A stretch of 36,681 nt of DNA from IMG/VR virus record IMGVR_UViG_3300046006_000636, positions 1 through 36,681 of that record. One strand, written 5' to 3'. The position numbers and the translations under genes were made by a program. Of the stretch, positions 1-13,360 are shown one piece after another (position 1 is the stretch's first letter; each line of letters opens with the position of its first letter). The DNA is from a virus. The notes beneath the pieces were generated by a model, which saw only the letters and a program-made list of their open reading frames with translations, was not told where the DNA came from and ran no database searches.

Positions 1-3
1 GGG

Positions 4-129
4 CTTGTGATATATCACCACTCAACTTCGCACTAAATTTCGTACTAAATTTTGCGCTGATTCTTACGCTTTTGGTAAGCCTTTTGGTTGTTCTCACGGA
101 TTTTTTCTTTAGACAAATTTTGCTTGTAA
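4..129. repeat. Terminal direct repeat, left copy
   Basis: This 126-base stretch is identical to 36556-36681 at the other end. It covers the 3' end of the HNH gene, its stop codon and a perfect 12-base palindrome (GTGATATATCAC, 7-18). Bases 1-3 (ggg) do not match the bases before the right copy (att), so exact identity starts at 4. It is either a circular-assembly overlap, giving a unique length of 36552, or a short physical terminal repeat; the sequence alone cannot decide. Confidence 0.9.
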
Positions 130-527
130 TGGCGCGACAAAGCACAAAGTTTGCAATCTTTAGCAATTCGGTACCTGCCCTCATTGACAAAAGGCACATC
201 ATGGCGACAATGAAGCTTGTCATGGTTGTACTGACGCTTTTTAGCGTTTCTGTCAGCCATATTGTCCGCAACGGTTCCCAACATCAGGTGGTCTGGTCGG
301 ACACAAGTTGGATTGTCACAGGTATGGGTAACATGCTTGCCGTTCGGCCACTCTCCGTGTTCAAGAAACCACGATACGCGATGTGAGTACTCAGTCTTTT
401 TATTGATGCTAAATCGCCCGTATCCGTTGTAAAGCGTGTATGCGTTCCACAGCCAGCACCCGTCTGTTTTATCTACCTTCTCCCAAAAGCGGTCTTCTAC
501 TGGTCGTAATTCTGTTTTCTTTCTCAT
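45..527 (-). CDS. HNH homing-type endonuclease
   Basis: A 160-aa protein. Residues 68-80 carry the HNH_3-type beta-beta-alpha-metal core: H68-T-C70-D-N72-P-x-C75-V-R-P-D-H80. It is preceded by the typical lead-in CWLWNAYTLYNGYGRF. C107, C125 and C128 downstream could form a second zinc site, and the C-terminus is Lys/Arg-rich. Free-standing HNH proteins of this sort nick or cut DNA and act as homing endonucleases or packaging-associated nucleases. Start 527 is preferred over the longer frame to 593 because AAGGAG sits 7 nt upstream on the minus strand and the codon overlaps the stop of the preceding gene (ATGA). The 3' end lies inside the terminal repeat, so a truncated second copy appears at the right end. 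Its lack of terminase neighbours on the same strand favours a homing or accessory role. Confidence 0.85.
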   Translation of the reverse strand: MRKKTELRPVEDRFWEKVDKTDGCWLWNAYTLYNGYGRFSINKKTEYSHRVSWFLEHGEWPNGKHVTHTCDNPTCVRPDHLMLGTVADNMADRNAKKRQYNHDKLHCRHDVPFVNEGRYRIAKDCKLCALSRHYKQNLSKEKIRENNQKAYQKRKNQRKI

Positions 528-664
528 GCTTGCTCTCCTTGCTGGTCGTGCCAATATTTGGCTTCTTCTTGTTCTGTCTTGAATGGCGGCCACGGTTCCG
601 TGGTAATGTCTGCAAAGGCATCAAGTGGGAATCCGTCAACGATGTATTCTTCGTGCTTATTCAT
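524..664 (-). CDS. Small acidic hypothetical protein
   Basis: A 46-aa acidic protein (MNKHEEYIVDGFPLD...) with no recognised domain. Its stop overlaps the HNH start by ATGA, which implies translational coupling. A start at 676 (ATG CTA GCA GAT ATG) is also in frame. No Shine-Dalgarno precedes either, but TATGCT lies 7 nt before the 664 ATG, as expected for a leaderless transcript from a promoter at 672-677. It is the first gene of the left-going unit that runs through the HNH gene. Function unknown. Confidence 0.6.
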   Translation of the reverse strand: MNKHEEYIVDGFPLDAFADITTEPWPPFKTEQEEAKYWHDQQGEQA

Positions 665-691
665 ATCTGCTAGCATACACCATGTTGGTGT
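665..691. promoter_or_regulatory. Divergent control region with operator-like palindrome
   Basis: The palindrome ACACCA-TGT-TGGTGT (677-691) abuts a minus-strand TATGCT (672-677) that could be the -10 of the left-going unit. Bases 665-682 also match 34543-34560 at 17 of 18 positions, upstream of another left-going gene. The placement suggests a regulator-binding site controlling left-going, probably early, transcription. The regulator is not identified; the HTH/zinc protein at 33872-34222 is one candidate. Confidence 0.5.
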
Positions 692-701
692 TTCGCAGTG
701 T

Positions 702-728
702 ATGTAACAAAAAAATCTTGTATATAGG
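702..728 (+). promoter_or_regulatory. Putative phage promoter motif (copy 1, N12 class)
   Basis: TAACAA (705-710), 12 nt, then TATAG (723-727), 30 nt before the first rightward gene. With its flanks (ATGTAA-N12-GTATATAGG) it matches the copy at 12492-12517 in both blocks and in spacing. It probably drives the structural operon. There is no clear TTGACA-type -35. Confidence 0.45.
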
Positions 729-757
729 AACATTTTTTATTTTCGGAGGGTAAATCC

Positions 758-1204
758 ATGGCTGCAGCTTTATTGCTTACACAAGAGCAGGAAGCTTATT
801 TGGCATGGCTACTTACACCAGAAGACCAACGAGAACCAGCAACCAAGCGTGCTTATGCAGATTCCAAAGAAATGCATGAGAACACATTGCGTAGTTGGGA
901 AAAGAAAAAGAATTTCATAGAACGGTGGAAGTTGGGTGTTGAAGGACTCAACCAGTCACCAGAACGGACACAGAAGCTCTTGGATGCGCTTTACATAAAG
1001 GGAATCTCTGGCGATACAAAGTCGGCAGAGCTTTACCTGAAAGCTACGGGCAATATGCCTAATGCATCCACCTTGAATATCAAGACCGAAACTTCACTCC
1101 GTGATATATCAGACGATGAACTGGAAAAGATGATTTTGGAATTGGGCGCTAAGCAAGTAAAGAAAGCCCCAATCTTTCCAATGTCAATTACCGAGGCAAA
1201 CTAA
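758..1204 (+). CDS. terS: Putative terminase small subunit
   Basis: A 148-aa protein with an N-terminal helix-turn-helix-like region (about residues 12-60). This is followed by a helical segment, LYIKGISGDTKSAELYLKAT, typical of phage small terminase subunits of the phBC6A51-like type. Small terminase binds the packaging site and recruits the large subunit. It is first in the rightward operon and has a strong GGAGGG site 7 nt before the ATG. The stop overlaps the next ATG (TAATG). The unusual point is that its partner, the large subunit, is 5.7 kb away beyond a giant fibre gene. The call rests on the helical pattern, position and size. Confidence 0.65.
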   Translation: MAAALLLTQEQEAYLAWLLTPEDQREPATKRAYADSKEMHENTLRSWEKKKNFIERWKLGVEGLNQSPERTQKLLDALYIKGISGDTKSAELYLKATGNMPNASTLNIKTETSLRDISDDELEKMILELGAKQVKKAPIFPMSITEAN

Positions 1205-1557
1205 TGCGTGCACAATGGTCAGCTCCAGGTGGAAACACACTTCAAGGGCGTAGCAATGCGCTCCAAGTGCAAATTAACAACACGATTAAGCGCGCACTCA
1301 AAGAACAAAGCGACGCTCTATTAAATGACCACCAACAAGAAGACCTAATCAATGGTGGCGATGCTTCAACAACACAGTTTCATTATCTTCTAGTTCCAAA
1401 CACAACGGCAATGGGCGCATCTACTGCAGCCGCTGGTGCTTTTGACGCAAACACAGGTGCCGCTGGTTCAACAACTCCTGCTGCTACAGCGTTTGGTACT
1501 GCACAATATGTGTTTAAGACACGCAGAGATTTCCGCAATGCGGGACGAGGTTACTAA
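1204..1557 (+). CDS. Hypothetical protein, possibly virion-associated
   Basis: A 117-aa protein with no recognised family. The N-terminal half is polar and helical; the C-terminal half is low-complexity Ala/Thr/Gly (about residues 62-100) ending in a basic tail, RRDFRNAGRGY. It overlaps the small terminase stop (TAATG) and abuts the fibre ATG directly (stop 1555-1557, start 1558), so it is co-translated with both. An accessory fibre or connector role is possible but only inferred from position. Confidence 0.7.
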   Translation: MRAQWSAPGGNTLQGRSNALQVQINNTIKRALKEQSDALLNDHQQEDLINGGDASTTQFHYLLVPNTTAMGASTAAAGAFDANTGAAGSTTPAATAFGTAQYVFKTRRDFRNAGRGY

Positions 1558-6915
<5,358 letters not shown>

Positions 6916-6954
6916 TAAGTTAATTGAAGAATAAATTTCATACCGAAGGAAACA

Positions 6955-8547
6955 ATGGAATTCAATGACCTCGTAAACGAGTACAACTTTAGAAAATGTC
7001 GCGGTCCTGAAGACGCAGATGTAGAACAGCTAGTAGAAGCATTTGAATTTTTCTGTGCAAACTATGTTTACATCAAGCATCCAAGCAGAGGGCGTATTCA
7101 ATTTGAGTTACGACCAGCACAGATAGCAACTGTTAGAGCATGGCTAGGACACAGAAACACGATTGTTCTTAAAGCGCGTCAGATTGGCTTTTCTACACTT
7201 GCTGCCGCTTTTGCTTTTTGGCTTGCTTTTTTCTGGTCAGACAGATTCATAGTTATGCTTTCAAAGACCGAACGAGAAGCCGCCAAGCTTTTGTCTAAAG
7301 CAAAGTACATTTACAAGTTCTTGCCTCAATGGTTGAGGATGTCAGGTCCTGAACTTATTCAAAACAATGTGCTTAAAATGACTTTTGATAACGACTCGGT
7401 TATTGAGTCATTGCCATCAGCCAACGAACCTGCTCGTGGTGAATCCGTATACCTAGCCATCATTGACGAGATGGCGTTCTTGCCAAACCCTGAACAGGCT
7501 TGGGCTTCTATTGAACCTATTGCCGATGTCGGTGGTCGTGTTATTTGTTTGTCCACGGCTAAGGGCGAAGGCAACATCTTTTACACCTTGTGGCACGGGT
7601 CACAGACAGGAACCAACCGATTCCATGGCATCTTCTTTCCATGGTCAGCCAACGGAGACCGTGACCAATCTTGGTATGACGCACAATCTCTTGAACTTCC
7701 ACCATGGCAGTTGCACCAAGAGTACCCGTCAAACCCAGAAGAAGCCTTTATTCGTTCTGGTCGCCCAGTATTTGATATTGACTCACTAAACCGTTTTGAG
7801 ACAGAACGCCCAAAGACAGGGTTTAACAAGAAGTCATCAGATGTGAGGAATGCCTTCATGTTTGAGTCTTCTGGCGGACCTTTGTCTATCTGGCGTTTAC
7901 CTGAATTCGGGGCAACATACACGATTGGCGCGGATGTGGCGGAAGGCTTGGCTCGTGGAGACTATTCAACAGCCCATGTAATTGACGCCAAGTCTGGACT
8001 CGTAGTTGCTCACTGGCACGGACACATTGACCCAGACAAGTTTGGCGAAGACATCCTGTATTCCCTCGGCTACTTCTACAACGAAGCCCTGATTGGTGTT
8101 GAGTCAAATAACCACGGTCTAACCACCCTGACAGCCCTAAATCGCGCAAACTACAGCAACCTGTATCGTCAACGCCGTTTAAACCAAAGAAACCCAGAGC
8201 AGACAGAACAGCTTGGTTGGAGAACTACATCGCTTACAAAGCCGTTAGCTATTGACGAACTCAGCGCCAATATTAGAGATGGGGTGTTGCAGATTATGTG
8301 CGAATACACCATTGCTGAACTTAAGACCTTTGTTCGTGACGACAACGGCTCTATGCATGGCTCACCCCATGACGACAGGGTTATGAGTTTGGCTATTGCC
8401 AATCAGATGCTTAAGTATGTTTGGCTGGCTGAATATCGCCCAAAGACCGATGCCCCGTTTGGAACCTTGAACTATTTTGCGTCCAAGCTCAAGAAGCCGA
8501 CCAAGGAACGGGAGCGTTATCTAATCGGAGAGTTCAATACCTACTAG
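6955..8547 (+). CDS. terL: Terminase large subunit (ATPase-nuclease)
   Basis: A 530-aa DNA-packaging motor. The ATPase domain has a Walker-A-type loop, KARQIGFST (73-81), and Walker B, YLAIIDEMA with D171 and E172, followed by the coupling motif LSTAKG. The C-terminal RNase-H-like nuclease has acidic residues at GADVAEG (D327), GVESNNHG (E383) and GSPHDDRV (D473/D474), all spaced as in known large terminases. It cuts concatemers and pumps DNA into the prohead through the portal. AAGGAAACA precedes the ATG. Length is normal for the family and no key residue is missing. Confidence 0.95.
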   Translation: MEFNDLVNEYNFRKCRGPEDADVEQLVEAFEFFCANYVYIKHPSRGRIQFELRPAQIATVRAWLGHRNTIVLKARQIGFSTLAAAFAFWLAFFWSDRFIVMLSKTEREAAKLLSKAKYIYKFLPQWLRMSGPELIQNNVLKMTFDNDSVIESLPSANEPARGESVYLAIIDEMAFLPNPEQAWASIEPIADVGGRVICLSTAKGEGNIFYTLWHGSQTGTNRFHGIFFPWSANGDRDQSWYDAQSLELPPWQLHQEYPSNPEEAFIRSGRPVFDIDSLNRFETERPKTGFNKKSSDVRNAFMFESSGGPLSIWRLPEFGATYTIGADVAEGLARGDYSTAHVIDAKSGLVVAHWHGHIDPDKFGEDILYSLGYFYNEALIGVESNNHGLTTLTALNRANYSNLYRQRRLNQRNPEQTEQLGWRTTSLTKPLAIDELSANIRDGVLQIMCEYTIAELKTFVRDDNGSMHGSPHDDRVMSLAIANQMLKYVWLAEYRPKTDAPFGTLNYFASKLKKPTKERERYLIGEFNTY

Positions 8548-8550
8548 ACT

Positions 8551-8577
8551 AGGTAATGGTTTTGCTTTACTTATAGG
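8551..8577 (+). promoter_or_regulatory. Putative phage promoter motif (copy 2, N12 class)
   Basis: AGGTAATGG, then TATAG at 8572-8576 (TAATGG-N12-TATAG), in the short gap after the large terminase stop. TATAGGAGA merges with the ribosome site of the next gene, whose ATG is 7 nt after TATAG. It probably restarts transcription of the small-gene and portal cluster. Confidence 0.45.
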
Positions 8578-8583
8578 AGATAT

Positions 8584-8805
8584 ATGCATTGTTCATCTTG
8601 TTCAAAGCCGATTGAGTCAGAAAATGACATAAAACGGGGTCTTTGTTTCAAATGCCATGTAAAAAATGTCCGATTGGGTTTCACCCATGGAAAAGAAGAC
8701 TTTCATGGTCCGACAATCCGTCAGCGTCAGCGAGAGATGGAAGATTCACCAAGATTTAAGGCTGGAGAAATAGAGAAGGTTCCAGCAAGGAAAGAGTTGA
8801 TATGA
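8584..8805 (+). CDS. Small zinc-ribbon protein
   Basis: A 73-aa protein. Two CxxC pairs, C3-x2-C6 and C21-x2-C24, in MHCSSCSKPI...GLCFKCHVK form a zinc-ribbon-like knuckle. The rest is polar and basic. GGAG lies just before the ATG. Its stop overlaps the next start (ATGA). Function unknown; it could bind nucleic acid or assist head assembly, as the cluster runs into the portal gene. Confidence 0.75.
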   Translation: MHCSSCSKPIESENDIKRGLCFKCHVKNVRLGFTHGKEDFHGPTIRQRQREMEDSPRFKAGEIEKVPARKELI

Positions 8806-8975
8806 AAAAGAAAATTAAGCCAGCGGCAAAGATTGAAATGAAGTCTTCCAAAGCCGTGAAGAAGATAGATGTGCCTGCTGAGAAGCAAGCAAAGAAAGAC
8901 GCTACGAAATCGGCAAAGTACCAAAAGCCAAAAGAAAAACCAAAACCAAAGCCTAAGAGCAAGGACAAAAAGTAA
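8802..8975 (+). CDS. Lys-rich small protein
   Basis: A 57-aa protein that is about 40% Lys with a Pro-Lys tail (KPKEKPKPKPKSKDKK). It has no predicted fold. It overlaps the previous gene by ATGA and the next by TAATG, so it is translated as part of a coupled string. The composition resembles histone-like or DNA-compacting tails, which is inference only. Confidence 0.7.
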   Translation: MKKKIKPAAKIEMKSSKAVKKIDVPAEKQAKKDATKSAKYQKPKEKPKPKPKSKDKK

Positions 8976-9211
8976 TGAAGAAGCCAAAGTTCGGAGTTGT
9001 AATAGCGATTGGTAAGTCACCAATGGGTGAGGCTTACAAAAAAGCAGCTGGCAAATACGCATCAGAAGAAAAGGACAGAGTTCCAAAAGCCAAAATGCCT
9101 AACGCTTCTAATGTTGAAAAAGACCCTAAAAAACCTAAGAGCAGAATGCCTATTGCTCCAAAGTCTGGCAAGCCATCAACCAAACCAATGCGCACAGATA
9201 AGAAGCTCTAA
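8975..9211 (+). CDS. Lys/Pro-rich small protein
   Basis: A 78-aa basic protein. The N-terminal segment FGVVIAIGKSPMGEAYKKA resembles the start of the protein at 9913-10317 (TPMGEAFKIAIMIGKS), so the two may share an N-terminal motif by duplication. The remainder is Lys/Pro-rich and probably disordered. It is coupled by TAATG at both ends. Function unknown. Confidence 0.7.
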   Translation: MKKPKFGVVIAIGKSPMGEAYKKAAGKYASEEKDRVPKAKMPNASNVEKDPKKPKSRMPIAPKSGKPSTKPMRTDKKL

Positions 9212-9381
9212 TGAAGAAGCCAACCAAAGCTCAGAAAAAAGTTGAGAAAGTAATGCGTGAGTACAAGAAGGGTGACCTTCGCTCAGGCTCAAAAAAGGGT
9301 CCAGTAGTAAAGAGTCGTGAGCAAGCAATTGCAATCGCTCTATCAGAAGCCAATCAATCAGTTAAAGGAAAGAAGAAATAA
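9211..9381 (+). CDS. DUF6496-like small protein
   Basis: A 56-aa protein. The pattern KVEKVMREYKKGDLRSGS, then VKSREQAIAIALSEA, matches what I recall of the DUF6496 family, found in many phages and bacteria. It is a short basic helical protein of unknown function. Its start overlaps the previous stop (TAATG). It lies among head-packaging genes and is one of several Lys-rich proteins here. Confidence 0.8.
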   Translation: MKKPTKAQKKVEKVMREYKKGDLRSGSKKGPVVKSREQAIAIALSEANQSVKGKKK

Positions 9382-9383
9382 CC

Positions 9384-9719
9384 ATGTCGTTAGTCCCATC
9401 AGTAGAATCCGCAACACTTGGCGCTGCAGAAGCGGCACTGACACTTTCTGCACTAACCGCAGACACAGTTGTTGTTCAAGTAACTGGAACATTCACTGGC
9501 ACAATCACATTTGAAGCCTCAGTAGATGGCACAAACTATGTTGCCATTGCAATGAAAGCCTCCGCACAAACCACAGCAACAACTCTTGTTACAACGGCTA
9601 CAGCGGCTGGTGTGTTTAGTTTGAACATTCAAGGGTTGCCAAATTTCAGGGCAAGAATGAGTGCTTATACCGATGGGTCAGCGGTTGTTACTGCATCATT
9701 GGCAAGGTCAAATAAGTAA
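9384..9719 (+). CDS. Putative virion beta-sandwich protein
   Basis: A 111-aa protein of predicted beta structure. The segment VQVTGTFTGTITFEASVDGTNYVAI and the end FRARMSAYTDGSAVVTASLA follow a pattern frequent in small phage structural or decoration proteins. It lacks the Lys richness of its neighbours. It starts 2 nt after the preceding stop and overlaps the next ATG. A head decoration or fibre-attachment role is inferred. Confidence 0.65.
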   Translation: MSLVPSVESATLGAAEAALTLSALTADTVVVQVTGTFTGTITFEASVDGTNYVAIAMKASAQTTATTLVTTATAAGVFSLNIQGLPNFRARMSAYTDGSAVVTASLARSNK

Positions 9720-9913
9720 TGGCAGCGAACAAGCAATATCCAGCTTCAAAGGCAACAACGAAACCTGTTTGGGACACAAAGAATCCTAAAAAGAAATCAA
9801 CTCCATTAACCCCTGCGCAAAAAGAAAAGGCTAAAGCATCAGCAAAATCTGCTGGTCGCCCATACCCAAACCTTGTTGACAACATGAACGCAGCAAAAAA
9901 GAAAAAGAAGTAA
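9719..9913 (+). CDS. Lys-rich small protein
   Basis: A 64-aa basic protein (PVWDTKNPKKKSTPLTPAQKEKAKASAKSAGRPYPNLVD) ending in a five-Lys run. It has no recognised domain. Its start overlaps the previous stop and its stop overlaps the next start, both TAATG. Probably disordered; DNA or capsid-interior binding is a guess from composition. Confidence 0.65.
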   Translation: MAANKQYPASKATTKPVWDTKNPKKKSTPLTPAQKEKAKASAKSAGRPYPNLVDNMNAAKKKKK

Positions 9914-10317
9914 TGAAGCAATCTCAAACACCAATGGGCGAAGCCTTCAAAATTGCCATAATGATTGGCAAATCAGAAGGAGAGAAACCAGAAGAAAATT
10001 CAGAGGACGAAAGTCTTCCAGAAGGTGTGACGAATTCAATCATCAAACTTGCACCAGCTGAGGCTGAATATGTTGAGTCAATGTTTGAGATTGTTGAAAA
10101 GTACGGCAAGTTAGCTGACAATGATGGCAATGGCATTTGGGTTGGTTATGAATCTGCTGCGCAAAACAAAAACAAATCAATGGGCGTTAAATGTTCAAAC
10201 TGTGCATTTTGGTGTCCAGAGATGAAAGGCTGTCACATAATTGTTGCTAAGGCTGAAGCAAATGGTTATTGCAGACTTGCCGCAATTGGCGAAGGGCTTG
10301 TAAAAGGTAGAAAATAA
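9913..10317 (+). CDS. Cys-rich hypothetical protein
   Basis: A 134-aa protein. Residues 1-20 repeat the PMGEAFK motif of the gene at 8975. A middle acidic stretch is followed by a C-terminal cluster CSNCAFWC...GCHII...GYCRLA, with five Cys and a His arranged like a small metal or iron-sulfur site. Similar Cys clusters occur in small phage head-region proteins. Coupled by TAATG on both sides. Function unknown. Confidence 0.7.
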   Translation: MKQSQTPMGEAFKIAIMIGKSEGEKPEENSEDESLPEGVTNSIIKLAPAEAEYVESMFEIVEKYGKLADNDGNGIWVGYESAAQNKNKSMGVKCSNCAFWCPEMKGCHIIVAKAEANGYCRLAAIGEGLVKGRK

Positions 10318-10610
10318 TGGCAAAAAAGAAACCGACCGTTGAGAGCGCATACAAAAGTGCGGCTTGGACTCGCAAAGAAGGAAAGAATCCTGAAGGCGGT
10401 TTAAATGCTAAAGGTCGTGCTTCTTACAAAGCAGAAACAGGTGGAACTCTCAAACCACCAGTATCTGCAAAGCAAGCAGCAAAATCACCAAAAGATGCTG
10501 CTCGCCGTAAATCGTTTTGTGCCCGTATGGGTGGAATGGAAGGACCGATGAAGGACTCAAAAGGAAAGCCAACCCGTAAGGCTCTGGCTCTAAAGAAGTG
10601 GGATTGCTAA
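10317..10610 (+). CDS. DUF6321-like basic protein
   Basis: A 97-aa protein. AWTRKEGKNPEGGLNAKGRA and RRKSFCARMGGMEGPM, with a final KALALKKWDC, match the phage family I know as DUF6321, found near portal and terminase genes. It is strongly basic. Its stop overlaps the portal ATG (TAATG), implying coupled synthesis with the portal. Function unknown; a packaging or head-assembly accessory is plausible. Confidence 0.75.
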   Translation: MAKKKPTVESAYKSAAWTRKEGKNPEGGLNAKGRASYKAETGGTLKPPVSAKQAAKSPKDAARRKSFCARMGGMEGPMKDSKGKPTRKALALKKWDC

Positions 10611-12496
10611 TGGCTCGTCAAAGTAACGCAGACAGACTTTCAAGTTATAGAAAGCGTGTTGATTACGCACGCAACTGGCGCAAGAACGAAAACTATGACA
10701 ATCTCTGGCAACGGATGATTAACCTTTACCGTGGTCGTCAGTACCGTGGTCAGGCAGTAGGTGACAGACTCCTTGTAAACATTGCTTTCTCCACGATTAA
10801 CACACTTGCACCATCAGTTGCTATTGGTCGCCCAAAAATTAATGTGAACCCACGCAGACCAGAAGATGGCGACAAAGCTGTCGTTACTGAATCAATCATC
10901 AACTATTGGTGGCAACATTACGAATGCCAACCACAGTTCCAACTTGCTGTTAAAGACTATTTGATTCTTGGTCATGGTTGGGTAAAGACTGGATACCGTT
11001 TCGTTGAAGAAGAAAAAACCAAAGACATTGAAGACAGTGCAGACGAAGCTGCAGACCCAAACAAACCAGCAGATGATGTTGAATCAGATTTCATCATTAG
11101 AGAAGACCGCCCATTCTTGGAGCGTGTTGACCCGTTTGACATGTTTGTTGACCCCGATGCAACATCCATGGACAATGCACGATGGATTGCTCAGAGAACT
11201 CGTCGCCCAATCAAGGACATCAAGAACGACCAGCGATATGATTACTCTGCTCGCAAAGATGTAGGACCTTCGTCATACCAGCGCTATGGCGACATCAATA
11301 CAACTCCAAACTTCTACACCACGAACTCTTATGGTGAAGAAGATGCCTATGCAGACATCTTTGAGTTTTACGACATTGACACAGGCGAAATGTCCGTGTT
11401 TTCTGACTCTGGAGACAAGTTCCTCATCAAGCCAGTCAAGATGCCATATGTGTTTGGTCACCCATTCTTCATGTTGCGCAACTACGACATTCCTGGCTTC
11501 TTCTACCCAATGGGTGAACTGGAAGCCATTGAGCCGTTGCAGTACGAACTAAACGAAACCCGTACGCAGATGATGAACCACAGAAAGCGTTACTCACGCA
11601 AGTGGCTTGCCCTTGAGTCTGCCTTTGACGACTTCGGTCGCCAGATGCTTGCTTCAGATGACGACAATGTGATTGTGCCTGTTAAGGGCTCCGAAAACTT
11701 GAACAATGTGGTTGTTCCAATGCCAGCACTTATCAACCCACCAGAGTTCTACAACCAGTCGGCTTTGATTCAGAACGACATTGACCGTGTGTCAGGTGTC
11801 TCTGAGTACCAGCGTGGAGCAATTCCTGAGACCACGAGAACAGCCCGTGAAGCATCAATCATTGCTGAGGCAGGAAACGCTCGTGTTGCTGAAAAGCTTG
11901 TCAACATAGAGAACGCCATCGCTAGGTGCGCGGCGAACCTCATCATGCTTGCTCAGCAGTATTTGACTGGAGAACAGACGGTTCGTATCGTTGGCACAGA
12001 AGCAGCACCTGTTTGGTTGACTTTTGACCGTGACTACATTGCTGGAGAATTTGACTACAGCGTAGAAGCTGGCTCAACTGCTCCACGAAACGAGGCTTTC
12101 CGTCGGGATATGGCTTTGCAGATGGTTTCAGCAATGGCACCGTTTGCTCAGGCTGGTCTTGTCAATATGGCAAAACTTGCTGAGTTTGTGCTTGGAACTG
12201 GATTTGGTGTTAAGAATGCTTCAGCCTTCTTGACCCAACCACAGGCTCCTGAAGCACCAGAGGGAATGTCGCCAGACCAGCAAGTCCTTGAAGGACAAGG
12301 GCTTCCACCTGGTATGACCCCTGACCAAATGGCTCTTGGACAAGAACCACAACTTCCACCAGGGATGATTCCTGGAGCACCACTCCAAGGTCCTGGCGGG
12401 GAAGTAGGCGCGCCACCAATGGGCGCATTAGAGAGTTTGCCACCTGAAATCTTGCAATTATTGCTAGCACAGGCGCAACAAGCTCCACCGATGTAA
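10610..12496 (+). CDS. Portal protein
   Basis: A 628-aa protein. The N-terminal part (YRGRQYRGQ...RLLVNIAFSTINTLAPSVAIGRPKINVNPR), the central VDPDATSMDNARWIAQR and the PLQYELNETRTQMMNHRKR helix are typical of phage portal proteins, the dodecameric ring at the DNA-entry vertex. Start 10610 is chosen because it overlaps the previous stop; the frame extends to 10598 but without support. The last ~85 residues are Pro/Gln/Gly-rich (PPGMTPDQMAL, PPGMIPGAP) and probably disordered, an unusual tail that could face the head interior. Confidence 0.85.
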   Translation: MARQSNADRLSSYRKRVDYARNWRKNENYDNLWQRMINLYRGRQYRGQAVGDRLLVNIAFSTINTLAPSVAIGRPKINVNPRRPEDGDKAVVTESIINYWWQHYECQPQFQLAVKDYLILGHGWVKTGYRFVEEEKTKDIEDSADEAADPNKPADDVESDFIIREDRPFLERVDPFDMFVDPDATSMDNARWIAQRTRRPIKDIKNDQRYDYSARKDVGPSSYQRYGDINTTPNFYTTNSYGEEDAYADIFEFYDIDTGEMSVFSDSGDKFLIKPVKMPYVFGHPFFMLRNYDIPGFFYPMGELEAIEPLQYELNETRTQMMNHRKRYSRKWLALESAFDDFGRQMLASDDDNVIVPVKGSENLNNVVVPMPALINPPEFYNQSALIQNDIDRVSGVSEYQRGAIPETTRTAREASIIAEAGNARVAEKLVNIENAIARCAANLIMLAQQYLTGEQTVRIVGTEAAPVWLTFDRDYIAGEFDYSVEAGSTAPRNEAFRRDMALQMVSAMAPFAQAGLVNMAKLAEFVLGTGFGVKNASAFLTQPQAPEAPEGMSPDQQVLEGQGLPPGMTPDQMALGQEPQLPPGMIPGAPLQGPGGEVGAPPMGALESLPPEILQLLLAQAQQAPPM

Positions 12497-12518
12497 TGAG
12501 TTCGCTTAGTATATAGGG
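12492..12518 (+). promoter_or_regulatory. Putative phage promoter motif (copy 3, N12 class)
   Basis: TAATGA (12494-12499), 12 nt, then TATAG (12512-12516), starting at the portal stop codon and ending 46 nt before the scaffold ATG. It matches the copy at 702-728 with identical spacing. It probably boosts scaffold and capsid expression. Confidence 0.45.
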
Positions 12519-12562
12519 AATTAAATATTTCCACATGGAACAACCCAGAAGGACGGACTCCA

Positions 12563-13333
12563 ATGAGTGACATAGAAATTACTGACGCTACAGACAGCCA
12601 GGTTACCCCCGATGAGGGACAGGTTTCCGAAGCGGTTGATGCTGAAGTAGAAACTCCAGAAGCAGAACCAGAACTCTTTGATTACACAGAGGTAGGCGAC
12701 AAGTTCGTCAAACTCCAAGTGGACGGAGAAGAAGTTTTAGTTCCAGTGAAGGAGGCTCTTGCTGGATACCAGCGTCAAGCGGATTACACCCGCAAGACAC
12801 AGGAACTCAGCGAACAGAGAAAGAGCATTGAGTACGCCGCCGCTTTGCAGGAAGCCCTGCAGAACGACCCAGCGAACACATTGCGCTTACTTCAAGACCA
12901 GTACGGAACATTTGCAGAGCCTGAAGAGGATTTGTGGATAGACCCAACTGAGAAGTCGTTGAAGGAAATGGAAAAGCGTTTAGCGTCCTTTGAACAACAA
13001 CGGGCGATGGACGAACTAACCAAGACCATTGACACTCTGCAGAGCAAGTATGGTGACGATTTCAACGCAGATGAAGTTGTAGCTAAGGCGCTCGCTACGG
13101 GAGCCACTGATTTGGAAGCAGTCTTTAAACAGGTTGCTTTTGACAAGGTGTATTCCAAGGCATCTGAAGCCAATAAGAAGTTGGCTAAAGAACAAGAGAG
13201 GCTAGACGCGAAGCGTGGCGCATCAATTGTGTCAAGCGCATCTACATCCAAGGGGACAACGGCACCAGCATCTGCTCCACCAAAAACCGTATTTGAAGCT
13301 TTTGAGCAGGCAAAACGCCAACTCGGAAGCTAA
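12563..13333 (+). CDS. Scaffolding protein
   Basis: A 256-aa acidic protein. The N-terminus is Glu/Asp-rich and disordered (1-45). A core with KLQVDGEEVLVPVKEALAGYQRQADYTRKTQ is a conserved scaffold-like element, followed by long coiled-coil helices (about 80-215) and a Ser/Thr/Ala linker. It ends in a short basic helix, VFEAFEQAKRQLGS, the usual coat-binding end. Scaffolds guide capsid assembly and then leave. Its place between portal and capsid supports this. GGACGG lies upstream, and the next gene begins 27 nt later. Confidence 0.8.
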   Translation: MSDIEITDATDSQVTPDEGQVSEAVDAEVETPEAEPELFDYTEVGDKFVKLQVDGEEVLVPVKEALAGYQRQADYTRKTQELSEQRKSIEYAAALQEALQNDPANTLRLLQDQYGTFAEPEEDLWIDPTEKSLKEMEKRLASFEQQRAMDELTKTIDTLQSKYGDDFNADEVVAKALATGATDLEAVFKQVAFDKVYSKASEANKKLAKEQERLDAKRGASIVSSASTSKGTTAPASAPPKTVFEAFEQAKRQLGS

Positions 13334-13360
13334 AACCCAAACCTCAAACAGGAGAAAATC

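Noticed and set aside
72-673. Plus-strand ORFs opposite the HNH and small acidic genes
   Set aside because: Shadows of the supported minus-strand genes; no ribosome sites and no domain pattern.
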